This document shows positions 27,771 to 35,763 of a stretch of 64,000 bases of DNA, one piece after another. The notes beneath the pieces are model-generated. The model ran no database searches, was not told where the DNA came from, and saw only the letters and a list, made by a program, of their open reading frames with translations. Origin of the DNA: Cupriavidus gilardii (GTDB lineage: Bacteria; Pseudomonadota; Gammaproteobacteria; Burkholderiales; Burkholderiaceae); assembly GCF_008801915.1 (NCBI RefSeq), contig NZ_VZOV01000007.1:62001-126000 (forward strand). The letters are read 5' to 3'. Positions within the stretch are counted from its first letter, which is position 1. Each line of letters starts with the position of its first letter. The translations under genes and the position numbers were made by a program.

Positions 27771-28706
27771 ATGAATGCACTGTTGATTGAAAGCCATCCC
27801 TTGCTCCGGCTGGGCCTGCACCAGATGCTGGAGCGCATCGACGGAATCGACCAGGTCATCGCCATCGATCCCGCCGATGTCACGCTTCTCGATGGCACCG
27901 ACGGCGACACCGACCTGATGGTGTTCGGCATGCCGCAGGATGTCGACGCCGGTTGGCAACTGCTGACCCAGGTTCGGCGGGTGCTCAACGCCCACCGCGT
28001 ACTGCTGCTGTCCGATACGGTTCCCTTGCAGGTGCCCGCTGCCGCCATGGCGCAGGGCGTCTGTGGCTGCCTGCCGAAATCCGCCTCGCTCGCCGTGCTG
28101 GAAGCGGCCATTCGGCTGGCGATGGTCGGCGGCTATTTCGTGCGCGGCAACGGCGCCGCCGGCACGCTGTCGTCGTCGCTGCCGGGCGCAGGCTATGGCG
28201 GTCCGGTGGTCGCGCCGCCCTCGCTCGGCGCGCGCCCGGCGATCGCGGGTACCGCCACCGTATCGCCGCATCCGGCGATGCCGGCGTCCTCGCGCAGCGG
28301 CATCGTGCCGCCGCACGCCGCCGCGGCCGCGCCGCGGCCCGCACCGGTCGACACCGGCAGCGCGGAAGCAACCTACTACGACGAAGCCGAGATGCTGCAG
28401 ATCACGCCGCGGCAATACGAGGTGCTGGTACTGCTGGCACGCGGCCATCCGATCAAGACGGTCAGCCGCATGCTCAATATCTCGGTGGCGACGGTCAAGA
28501 GCCACGCCTGCACGCTGTATCAGCGCTTGAAGGTGCGCAACAAGGGCGAGGCGGTCTACACCGCGCTGCAACGCGGCGCCAAGCTCGAATGGGTCAACGG
28601 CGATGGCGCGGCGCCGGTAGCGTCGGTCACGCGCATGCCGCGCCCGGCGAGCGACCGCGCGGAGATCGCCGACCTGCCGCTGCAGGCGGGAGGCGGCATG
28701 CGCTGA
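27771..28706 (+). CDS. LuxR-type regulator with degenerate receiver domain
   Basis: A 311-residue protein: receiver-like domain (residues 1-115), Pro/Ala-rich linker (about 120-195) and a LuxR/FixJ helix-turn-helix (ITPRQYEVLVLLARGHPIKT, then SVATVKSHACTLYQRLKVRNK). The receiver starts MNALLIESHPLLRLGL as in NarL proteins but has only one acidic residue there, and the phospho-acceptor strand reads DLMVFGMPQ, lacking the aspartate; the lysine (LPKSAS) is kept. It is therefore probably not controlled by phosphorylation. It lies directly upstream of wza-wzb-wzc and is a likely EPS regulator. A close paralogue is at 49.3 kb. Confidence 0.88.
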   Translation: MNALLIESHPLLRLGLHQMLERIDGIDQVIAIDPADVTLLDGTDGDTDLMVFGMPQDVDAGWQLLTQVRRVLNAHRVLLLSDTVPLQVPAAAMAQGVCGCLPKSASLAVLEAAIRLAMVGGYFVRGNGAAGTLSSSLPGAGYGGPVVAPPSLGARPAIAGTATVSPHPAMPASSRSGIVPPHAAAAAPRPAPVDTGSAEATYYDEAEMLQITPRQYEVLVLLARGHPIKTVSRMLNISVATVKSHACTLYQRLKVRNKGEAVYTALQRGAKLEWVNGDGAAPVASVTRMPRPASDRAEIADLPLQAGGGMR

Positions 28707-28730
28707 CGCTGCGGGTTTCGAACGAAGGCG

Positions 28731-28760
28731 GGCCGGATATTTTCCGGCCCGTTTTCGTTT
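28731..28760 (+). terminator. Terminator after the LuxR-type regulator
   Basis: GGGCCGGA (28731-28738) pairs with TCCGGCCC (28744-28751) around a TATTT loop, followed by the T-rich GTTTTCGTTT. It should end the regulator transcript, so wza probably has its own promoter in the 200 bp that follow. Confidence 0.75.
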
Positions 28761-28972
28761 GGGTACCGCGGACGGCCGCGCGACATCGAACGCTGGCAAC
28801 GACAACGTCAAGACGCGGCCCTGCAAACCCCTTCCGTGGCCCTGCCCTTCCACGCCGCATCAAATGTGTGACAACGCACCGATACCCAGTGCCTCGGCGG
28901 ACACGATGGCAGCATCCGGGGGACATGGCCGTGCGCGTGTCCATGTGCAAGTCGCAGTGGGGGGAGGTTGCC

Positions 28973-30154
28973 ATGAAAGCATTGGAACAGCATCAGCAAC
29001 GCGGTCCACGCAGTGTGCGCCGCGGTCGATCGGTGGCGGGACTGGTCGCCGCCGGCGCGGTGGGTGCGGCGGCGCTGCTGGCCGGTTGCGCCAGTTCGCC
29101 GGGCATGTATTTCGACAAGCAGGCGCCGGTCTCCGCGATCGGCCCCGATGCGGTGCCCAAGATCACGCCGATCACGATGGACCTGGTGCGCGAGCTGCGC
29201 AACAACTCGCGCCGCGACAACGAGAACGTCGAGGAACTGTTCGCCGCGCCGCAGCCGTATCGCGTCGGCCCCGGCGACATCATCTCGGTGGTCGTCTGGG
29301 ACCACCCCGAACTCGTGTTCCCGACCCAGACCTACAGCATCGGCCAGGCCTACGAACTGCCGAGCACCGGCGGCAGCCCCAACGTGCCCGGCTATGTGGT
29401 CAGCCCGCACGGCGACATCCAGTTTCCGTATGCCGGCGTGATGAAGGTCGCCGGCAAGACCGCCAACGAGGTGCGCGACCAGATCGCCAAGGCGCTGTCG
29501 CGCGTGGTGCGCGATCCGCAGATGACGGTGCGCGTGCTGGCGTTCCGCAGCCAGCGCGTCTATGTCGACGGCGAAGTCAAGACACCGGGCATGCTGCCGA
29601 TCGACGACGCGCCGATGACGCTGGTCGAGGCACTGAACCGCGCCGGCGGCGTGCTGACGCAGACCGGCGACAGCAGCCGCATCCGCGTGACGCGCGGCGA
29701 GCGCAGCTGGTACATCAACATGCCGGCGCTGCTGGCCAAGGGTGTCGACCCGTCGCGCATCCTGCTGCGCAACGGCGACATCGTTCGCGTCGAACAGCGC
29801 GAGGACAGCAAGGTGTTCGTGACCGGCGAAGTGCTGCGTCCCACCGCGTTGCTGATGAGAAACGGCCGCATGACGCTGAACGAGGCGCTCGGCGATGCCG
29901 GCGGCGTGAATCCGAGCTCGGCCAGCGCCGATCAGATCTACGTGATTCGCAAGACCACGGCCGGCGAAGAACCGAAGGTGTTCCACCTCGACGGCAGCTC
30001 GCCGGTAGCCCTGGCCATCGCCGAAGGATTCGAGCTCGAGCCGAAGGACGTCGTCTACGTCGATGCGCGCGAACTGGTGCGCTGGAGCCGCGTCATCAAC
30101 CTGCTGATCCCGTCGACGCAGCCGGTAATCGGCACGGCCGGCGTGGTCCGATAG
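28973..30154 (+). CDS. wza: Polysaccharide export outer-membrane lipoprotein
   Basis: A 393-residue OPX protein. After an unusually basic 30-residue lead comes a hydrophobic stretch and the lipobox LLAGC. YRVGPGDIISVVVWDHPEL is the polysaccharide-export (PES) domain signature, followed by SLBB domains (VDGEVKTPGMLPI, VTGEVLRPTALLM) and a C-terminal segment VINLLIPSTQPVI that would form the outer-membrane alpha-barrel. As an octamer it makes the export channel. A GGGGGAGG precedes the ATG. wzb follows after 8 nt and wzc overlaps wzb: the classical wza-wzb-wzc order. Confidence 0.95.
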   Translation: MKALEQHQQRGPRSVRRGRSVAGLVAAGAVGAAALLAGCASSPGMYFDKQAPVSAIGPDAVPKITPITMDLVRELRNNSRRDNENVEELFAAPQPYRVGPGDIISVVVWDHPELVFPTQTYSIGQAYELPSTGGSPNVPGYVVSPHGDIQFPYAGVMKVAGKTANEVRDQIAKALSRVVRDPQMTVRVLAFRSQRVYVDGEVKTPGMLPIDDAPMTLVEALNRAGGVLTQTGDSSRIRVTRGERSWYINMPALLAKGVDPSRILLRNGDIVRVEQREDSKVFVTGEVLRPTALLMRNGRMTLNEALGDAGGVNPSSASADQIYVIRKTTAGEEPKVFHLDGSSPVALAIAEGFELEPKDVVYVDARELVRWSRVINLLIPSTQPVIGTAGVVR

Positions 30155-30162
30155 GCGGCGCG

Positions 30163-30627
30163 ATGATCCGAACCATTCTGGTGGTCTGCATCGGCAATAC
30201 CTGTCGCAGTCCGATGGCGGAAGTCCTGCTGCGGCAGGCGCTGCCGACGTGCGAGGTGGCCTCCGCGGGACTGGCGCCGCCGGTCGGCGCGGCGGCGCAC
30301 CCGTGCGCGATCGCGCTGATGGCCGCCGAAGGGCATGAACTGCGCGGGCATCGCGCCCGCGTCGTCGACGCGCAGCTGGTGGACTGGGCCGATCTGGTGC
30401 TGGTGATGGACCTCGAGCAGCGCGACGAGGTCGAGCGCCGGTTTCCGGATGCACGCGGCCGCGTCTATCGCATCGGCGAATTCATCGCGGCCGACGTGCC
30501 CGATCCCTTCGGCGGTTCGCACAGCATGTTCGCCATCGCACTCGGCTTGATCAAGACGGGCATCGAATCCTGGTCGGTACGCATACGAGCCATTGCGCCG
30601 GCCGAATGTCACGGGGAGGCATCATGA
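30163..30627 (+). CDS. wzb: Low-molecular-weight protein-tyrosine phosphatase
   Basis: A 154-residue phosphatase. The P-loop is VVCIGNTCRSP (C-x5-R-S) at residues 8-18 and the general-acid aspartate is in VPDPFGGS. It would remove phosphate from the C-terminal tyrosines of Wzc, the cycle needed for high-molecular-weight polymer. It begins 8 nt after wza and its TGA overlaps the wzc ATG (ATGA). Length is normal for Wzb. Confidence 0.95.
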   Translation: MIRTILVVCIGNTCRSPMAEVLLRQALPTCEVASAGLAPPVGAAAHPCAIALMAAEGHELRGHRARVVDAQLVDWADLVLVMDLEQRDEVERRFPDARGRVYRIGEFIAADVPDPFGGSHSMFAIALGLIKTGIESWSVRIRAIAPAECHGEAS

Positions 30628-32867
30628 ACAGCAACAACATCCGGAGCACCCACGCCGAGCGCGCGGACGACCGCGACGGCATGGTCGATCTGACATCCTG
30701 GTTCGACGTGCTGGCGCGATACCGTTGGACCTTCCTGACGGTGGCGGGCCTGGTCATCGCGCTCGGTGCGATCTATGCGTTGATCGCACGCCCGGTCTAT
30801 CGCGCCGACATCATGGTGCAGGTGGAGGAGAGCACCAACACCACCGCGGCGACCAATCGCGTGGCCGCGCAGATCTCGCCGGTGATCGAGGTCAAGTCGG
30901 CCGCCTCCGCCGAGATCGAACTGCTGCAATCGCGCATGGTGGTCGGGCGCGCCGTCGACAACCTGATGCTGAACGTCGAGGCGTCGCCGCGCTACTTCCC
31001 GGTCATCGGCCGCGCGATCGCGCAGAACAACAGCGAACTGTCGCGGCCGGGGCTGTTCGGTTGGGGCGGCTTCGCCTGGGGCAGCGAATCGATCGCGGTC
31101 AGCGAGCTGACGGTGCCGGCCGAGATGGACGAACGCAGGATCACGGTCACCGCGCTCGGCAACGGCGAATACCGCGTCGGCTTCGACAGCGATCCGGCCC
31201 GCGCCAACGGCAAGGTCGGCGAGCCGCTGACCGTCAAGACCGCCTACGGCCCCGTCAACCTGACCATCAGCAAGCTCGACGGCCGTCCCGGCGCGCAGTT
31301 CACGCTGCGCCATCTGCCGCGCCTGGCCGCGATCGCCCGCCTGCAGCAGCAGCTGCACATCATGGAGCGCGGCAAGCAGAGCGGCGTGATCGGCGTCACG
31401 CTCGAAGGCGATTCGCCGCAGCTGACCGCGGCGATCCTCAACGAGATCGGCATGGAGTACGTCGAGCAGAACGTCCGCCGCAAGGCCGCGGAAGCGGAGA
31501 AGTCGCTCGAATTCCTGCAAGGCCAGATGCCGCAGCTGCGCCAGCAGGTGGAGGCCGCCGAATCGCGCTATAACGCGATGCGCAACCAGCGCGGCACGGT
31601 GGATCTGAGCGAGGAATCGAAGCTGATCCTGGCGCAGTCGGTGCAGATCCAGACCCGCTTGCAGGAACTGAAGCAGAAGCGCCAGGAACTGGCGATGCGC
31701 TTCGTCGGCGACCACCCCAGCATCACCGCGATCGACGGCCAGATCGACAGCCTGACCGCGCAGCTGAACGGCGTCACCGGCCGCATCCAGCGCCTGCCCG
31801 ATGTCGAGCAGAACGTGCTGCGGCTGATGCGCGACGTCAAGGTCAACACCGAGCTCTATCAGGCCCTGCTCAACGACGTGCAGCAGCTCAAGCTGATGAA
31901 GGCGAGCAAGGTCGGCACCGCGCGCCTGGTCGATCCGGCCAACGTGCCGCTCAAGCCGGTGCGGCCGAACCGCCCGCTGATCGTCGCGGTGGCGGTGGGC
32001 CTGGGCGTGCTGGCCGGCCTGCTGATGGTGGTGGTGCGCCGCTCGCTCGATGGCGGGCTGACCGACGCCGACGAGATCGAGCAGCAGACCGGCCTGACGG
32101 TCTACGCGACGATCCCGCTGAGCCAGCAGCAGACCCGCAAGTTCGGCGGCGCCAAGCCGCTGCCCGGCCTGCTCGCGCTGCAGGAGCCCGAGGACCCGGC
32201 GATGGAGAGCCTGCGCAGCTTCCGCACCGCGCTGCAGTTCGCGCTGGTCGGCAGCCGCAACCGCATCGTGGTGATCACGGGCCCCGCGCCGGGCGTCGGC
32301 AAGTCGTTCATCGCCGCCAACTTCGCCGCGATCCTCGGCGCCGGCGGCAAGCGGGTCGCGCTGGTCGACGCCGACCTGCGCCGCGGCGGGCTGAACCACC
32401 GCTTCGGCTCGCGCCGCTCGCCGGGCCTGAGCGACGTGCTGCTCGGCACGCCGCTGGACAAGGTGGTGCAGCGCCAGGTCGCGCCGGGGCTGGACTTCAT
32501 CCCGACCGGGGCGCAGGCGCCGCAGCCGGCCGACATGCTGAACAGCCCGGGCATGGAGGCGCTGATCGACGAGCTGAAGGCGCGCTACGACGTGGTGCTG
32601 ATCGATTCGCCGCCGGTGCTGGCGGCCGCCGATGCCGGCATCCTGGCCAGCCGGGCGGGCGCGGTGTTCCTGGTGGCGCGCGCCGATGTCACCACCGCCA
32701 GCGAACTGCAGGCGACCGACAAGGCGATCCGTCATGCCGGCGGCGACGTCAAGGGCGTGCTGTTCAACGGCCTGCACGTCGAGGGCCGCTGGTACCGCTC
32801 GCACTACCACTTCGGCAAGTATCGCTATATGAACCAGTACAGCGCGATCAAGGCCAGGCGAGCCTGA
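30624..32867 (+). CDS. wzc: Polysaccharide co-polymerase tyrosine autokinase
   Basis: A 747-residue PCP-2a protein: Wzz-like N-terminal domain with a membrane helix near residue 40 and another near 440, a periplasmic coiled coil between, and a cytoplasmic BY-kinase. The kinase shows Walker A GPAPGVGKS, Walker A' LVDADLRRG and Walker B VLIDSPPV, and ends in a tyrosine cluster (five Tyr in the last 27 residues, within WYRSHYHFGKYRYMNQY). It controls chain length and couples polymerisation to export through Wza. GGGGAGG precedes the ATG. A strong terminator follows. Confidence 0.95.
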   Translation: MNSNNIRSTHAERADDRDGMVDLTSWFDVLARYRWTFLTVAGLVIALGAIYALIARPVYRADIMVQVEESTNTTAATNRVAAQISPVIEVKSAASAEIELLQSRMVVGRAVDNLMLNVEASPRYFPVIGRAIAQNNSELSRPGLFGWGGFAWGSESIAVSELTVPAEMDERRITVTALGNGEYRVGFDSDPARANGKVGEPLTVKTAYGPVNLTISKLDGRPGAQFTLRHLPRLAAIARLQQQLHIMERGKQSGVIGVTLEGDSPQLTAAILNEIGMEYVEQNVRRKAAEAEKSLEFLQGQMPQLRQQVEAAESRYNAMRNQRGTVDLSEESKLILAQSVQIQTRLQELKQKRQELAMRFVGDHPSITAIDGQIDSLTAQLNGVTGRIQRLPDVEQNVLRLMRDVKVNTELYQALLNDVQQLKLMKASKVGTARLVDPANVPLKPVRPNRPLIVAVAVGLGVLAGLLMVVVRRSLDGGLTDADEIEQQTGLTVYATIPLSQQQTRKFGGAKPLPGLLALQEPEDPAMESLRSFRTALQFALVGSRNRIVVITGPAPGVGKSFIAANFAAILGAGGKRVALVDADLRRGGLNHRFGSRRSPGLSDVLLGTPLDKVVQRQVAPGLDFIPTGAQAPQPADMLNSPGMEALIDELKARYDVVLIDSPPVLAAADAGILASRAGAVFLVARADVTTASELQATDKAIRHAGGDVKGVLFNGLHVEGRWYRSHYHFGKYRYMNQYSAIKARRA

Positions 32868-32901
32868 TTCGCGCCGCCTTCGTCGCTGCCGTCGCATCGA
32901 T

Positions 32902-32935
32902 GCCGATCCCCGCCGCGCGCGGGGATCGGCGTTTT
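32902..32935 (+). terminator. Terminator of the wza-wzb-wzc operon
   Basis: An 11-bp perfect stem GCCGATCCCCG/CGGGGATCGGC (32902-32912 with 32920-32930) is followed by GTTTT. It lies 35 nt past the wzc stop. Confidence 0.85.
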
Positions 32936-33141
32936 GTAGGACAGCGGGCGCGCGCCGCGTAGGACGGCGCTGTCGGTCTTCTTGCCATTTGTAAGCAGTT
33001 GTTGGAACGCGGAAACGGCGACGGCCGCTTGCCATCAAAAATCGAGCGGGCGGCAGCATCTCTGTAGCGCGTGCCGCCACCGTCGTCCCCGCGGCCTGCA
33101 CGGCCGCGGGCTTCGTTCGATAACAACTGACGAGGTCCGAT

Positions 33142-33660
33142 ATGTCCCGAAACCTGACTGTGCGCAACCGAACCGCCCTGGCGGCGCTGGCCGCGGGTCT
33201 GATCAGCGCGACCGCCTTTGCGCAGGCGCCGATGGCGCCCTCCACCGGCACCGGTGCCGACACCAGCGTTGGCGCGGGTGCCGCCGCTGGCGCCGGCGGT
33301 ACCGGTGTCGGCGCGGGTGCCGGTGCCAGCGTTGGCGCCGGCGCTGGTGCCGGCACGATGGCGCCCGCCGGCGCCGCCTCCACCATGCCGACGACCGGCC
33401 CCGCTCCCGGCAGCGTTCCGGCCGGCATGGTCGCCGTTCCTCACGGGCCGGGCGTCTATCAGCTCCAGCCGAAGCTGGACCCGCTGGTCGAGCGGCGCAT
33501 GGCACGCGCCGAGGCACGCGGTGAGTACCGCGCGCGCAAGTCCGAGGCGCGGCAGGAATACCGGCAGGAAGTAAACGCCGCCAAGCAGGAGCGCAAGGCG
33601 GAGATGCGCGAGGCCAACGAGGAAGCCAAGCGCGAACTGACCACCCCGCCGGCGCGCTGA
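33142..33660 (+). CDS. Exported Gly/Ala-rich protein with charged helical C-terminus
   Basis: A 172-residue protein with a signal peptide (cleavage near TAFA-QA), a Gly/Ala/Val repeat region (residues 35-75, GAGAG-type) and a strongly charged C-terminal half (residues 110-165) rich in Glu, Lys and Arg that should form a long helix or coiled coil. A GAGG lies upstream. No family is recognised. It stands alone between the wzc terminator and the convergent hydrolase gene. It resembles in style the secreted low-complexity protein at 18.1 kb and may be surface- or matrix-associated (inference). Confidence 0.7.
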   Translation: MSRNLTVRNRTALAALAAGLISATAFAQAPMAPSTGTGADTSVGAGAAAGAGGTGVGAGAGASVGAGAGAGTMAPAGAASTMPTTGPAPGSVPAGMVAVPHGPGVYQLQPKLDPLVERRMARAEARGEYRARKSEARQEYRQEVNAAKQERKAEMREANEEAKRELTTPPAR

Positions 33661-33738
33661 TGCGCTGATGTCCTGACGTGTCGCGGGCCGCCGTCGGACG
33701 CCGCCGGATGAAGCCGGCGCGCCAGGCGGTCCGCGCGT

Positions 33739-35592
33739 TCAGCGCAGCGACTGGCGCAATGCCGGCGAGGCGCTCGGCGAAGTTGCCGGCAACGTTGCCG
33801 GCGGCATCGCCGATGCCATCTCCACCGGCGCATCGAACGCCGCCAGATGCCGCATCAGACAAGCGGCGAATTGCGCGCGGCTCTCGGCCAGAAACAGCGA
33901 ATGGTCCAGCCGCGGCAGCACATGAGTGCGGATGCCGCTCAGCTGGGCCAGCGCCTCCAGATGCCGGCCGAAGCGCGAGCGCGCTTCCTCCAGGCCGATA
34001 TCCCCCGCCCCATACAGCAGGTCGACGCGCACGCCGCGGCGTTGCAGGCTCTGCATCGCTTCGCGCGCGTAGGCATCCAGATCGTTCGCGCCCCGCTTCG
34101 AGCTGCCCCTCGCGCGCCCGCCAAACAGCCGGCGCGCCAGCGCCGCGGCATGCGGCCATGGATCGATCTCGCCGCGCAGCAGCCGCAGCCATTGCGCCGG
34201 ATTGCGCGCCGCGGCCAGATAGACGCGTGTCGATTGCAGTTGCGCATCGGCATCATCCGCACCGTCCGCGCCGTCCCCACCGTCCCAGCGGAATTTCAGC
34301 AGATTGGCGAGCACCAGCCCATCGATCACCGCCCCGGCCAGCGCCGCCTGCAGCGCGATGAAGCCGCCCGAGCAAACCCCGCCGACGACCACGCGCCGAT
34401 ATCCGCGCGCCCTCAGCCAAGCCACTGCCGCCGCGACATCGCGCGCCGGCTGTTCGCCATAGAGCGCCGCAATGCGCATCGTGCGCGCCGCCAGCGGACT
34501 GTCGCCAAGCGCCGATACGTCCAGCCGCAATGCCGCCACGCCGGCGGCAGCGAGCTGGCGCGACAGCGTGACGAACAGCCGGCAGTCGCCGACGTGGTGA
34601 TTGCCGCCGGTGTTCGGAAACAGCACTGCGGTGGCGGTGGCAGAGGCCTCGGCTGATGCCATGGTTTCGTCACCACCGCCCGGCGTGCACAGCAGGCCGA
34701 ACTGGCGACCGCCATCGAGCCACACCGGCTGCTCGACCGCTGCGTCGAGCCGCAGCACCGCATCGCCGGCGACATGGCTGGAGGGCCGGCCACGGCGCGC
34801 GACCGATGCGGCGGGGCCCAGCCATTGCGCGATCTGCTGCCACGCCTGCTCGGGGACGCTGCTGTTCTCGGCCGAACGCATCATCGCGGGATACTCGTCG
34901 AAGTCGAGCCGCGTCACCTGCGCGCCCTGCGCACGATAGCGGCCCGCCAGCGCGGCGACCGGCGACCCGGCGCCGGGCCACGCATCGAGCAGCAGCATGC
35001 GCGGCGCGGGACAGACCGCACGGCGTTCGAGCCGCAGGCTCTCGAGCAGGGCCACCGCGTCGGACGGCAGCCGATAGCCCAGCACCTCGCAGGCACCGTC
35101 GCCCGGCGGCGCGACCGGAATATCGGGGATCGCGTTATTGCACCAGCTGCTCTGCAGCGCGCGCAGCTCGCGCAGATAACCGCGGCCCGTCACCGGGGGC
35201 GCCAGCAGGATCAGTCCATCGGCGCGCTGGCCGCCGTCGGCGGCCATCGCCTCGGCGGCCAGCACCGCGAGCGTCGCGCCCAGGCGCAGGCCGCACAGCA
35301 CCACGCGCTCGACGCCGGTATGCGCGCGCAGCGTCTGCGCAGCGCGCACGATGCTGTGCGCACAGATGCCGAGCCGATCGGGACCGTCCTCGCTGCCCGC
35401 GGAATCGCCGCAGCCGGGATAGTCGAAGCGCAGCACCGGCATGCCGGCGCTGGCGAGGTCGTCGGCCAGATGCCGCCACGCGCGATGCGACCACATCGCT
35501 TCGTGACCCCAGGGCGCGCACAACACCACGCCGGTTGCGCCAGGGCCCGGATGCAGCCAGCCGACGCAGCGGTCGAACGCCACGCGTTTCAT
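33739..35592 (-). CDS. Tandem alpha/beta hydrolase (exosortase-system-associated hydrolase 1/2-like fusion)
   Basis: A 617-residue protein made of two alpha/beta-hydrolase domains. The first (about 1-260) has VLCAPWGHEAMWSHRAWRHL and the elbow CGLRLGAT, where the usual nucleophile is replaced by Arg, as I recall for the exosortase-associated hydrolase 2 group. The second (about 280-590) has the elbow GGVCSGGF with Cys at the nucleophile position and a late histidine in LPRLDHSLF. In EPS/exosortase loci these occur as two neighbouring genes; here they are fused. No exosortase is visible. GGGGGAAG precedes the ATG. Substrate unknown; de-acylation of a lipid or sugar intermediate is possible. 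Confidence 0.75.
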   Translation of the reverse strand: MKRVAFDRCVGWLHPGPGATGVVLCAPWGHEAMWSHRAWRHLADDLASAGMPVLRFDYPGCGDSAGSEDGPDRLGICAHSIVRAAQTLRAHTGVERVVLCGLRLGATLAVLAAEAMAADGGQRADGLILLAPPVTGRGYLRELRALQSSWCNNAIPDIPVAPPGDGACEVLGYRLPSDAVALLESLRLERRAVCPAPRMLLLDAWPGAGSPVAALAGRYRAQGAQVTRLDFDEYPAMMRSAENSSVPEQAWQQIAQWLGPAASVARRGRPSSHVAGDAVLRLDAAVEQPVWLDGGRQFGLLCTPGGGDETMASAEASATATAVLFPNTGGNHHVGDCRLFVTLSRQLAAAGVAALRLDVSALGDSPLAARTMRIAALYGEQPARDVAAAVAWLRARGYRRVVVGGVCSGGFIALQAALAGAVIDGLVLANLLKFRWDGGDGADGADDADAQLQSTRVYLAAARNPAQWLRLLRGEIDPWPHAAALARRLFGGRARGSSKRGANDLDAYAREAMQSLQRRGVRVDLLYGAGDIGLEEARSRFGRHLEALAQLSGIRTHVLPRLDHSLFLAESRAQFAACLMRHLAAFDAPVEMASAMPPATLPATSPSASPALRQSLR

Positions 35593-35665
35593 CGGTCTTC
35601 CCCCGGATGCGGAAATGCGCGGGCATTGCGCCCGCGCAGCTCCTGTCGATGCGGATCAGGACGCT

Positions 35666-35681
35666 CGCAGAAACGGGTACG
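35666..35681 (-). repeat. Remote iteron copy
   Basis: CGCAGAAACGGGTACG is the exact reverse complement of the origin iteron, 20 kb from the origin. It lies between the stop of the second kinase-like gene and the hydrolase start, beside a 16-bp tandem array. Confidence 0.85.
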
Positions 35682-35683
35682 CT

Positions 35684-35763
35684 GCCCGCTTCACGCCTTG
35701 CCCGCTTCACGCCTTGCCCGCTTCACGCCTTGCCCGCTTCACGCCTTGCCCGCTTCACGCCTT
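35684..35763. repeat. Five-copy 16-bp tandem repeat over the kinase stop codon
   Basis: Five perfect copies of GCCCGCTTCACGCCTT run from 35684 to 35763. On the minus strand one copy contains the TGA that ends the tyrosine-kinase-like gene, and further TGAs fall in each copy with the frame shifting by one base per unit. It begins 2 nt from an iteron. Confidence 0.9.

Noticed and set aside
28707-28972. Possible leader RNA or JUMPstart/ops element before wza
   Set aside because: No GGCGGTAG-type ops motif was seen, and the only clear structure is the terminator of the upstream gene.
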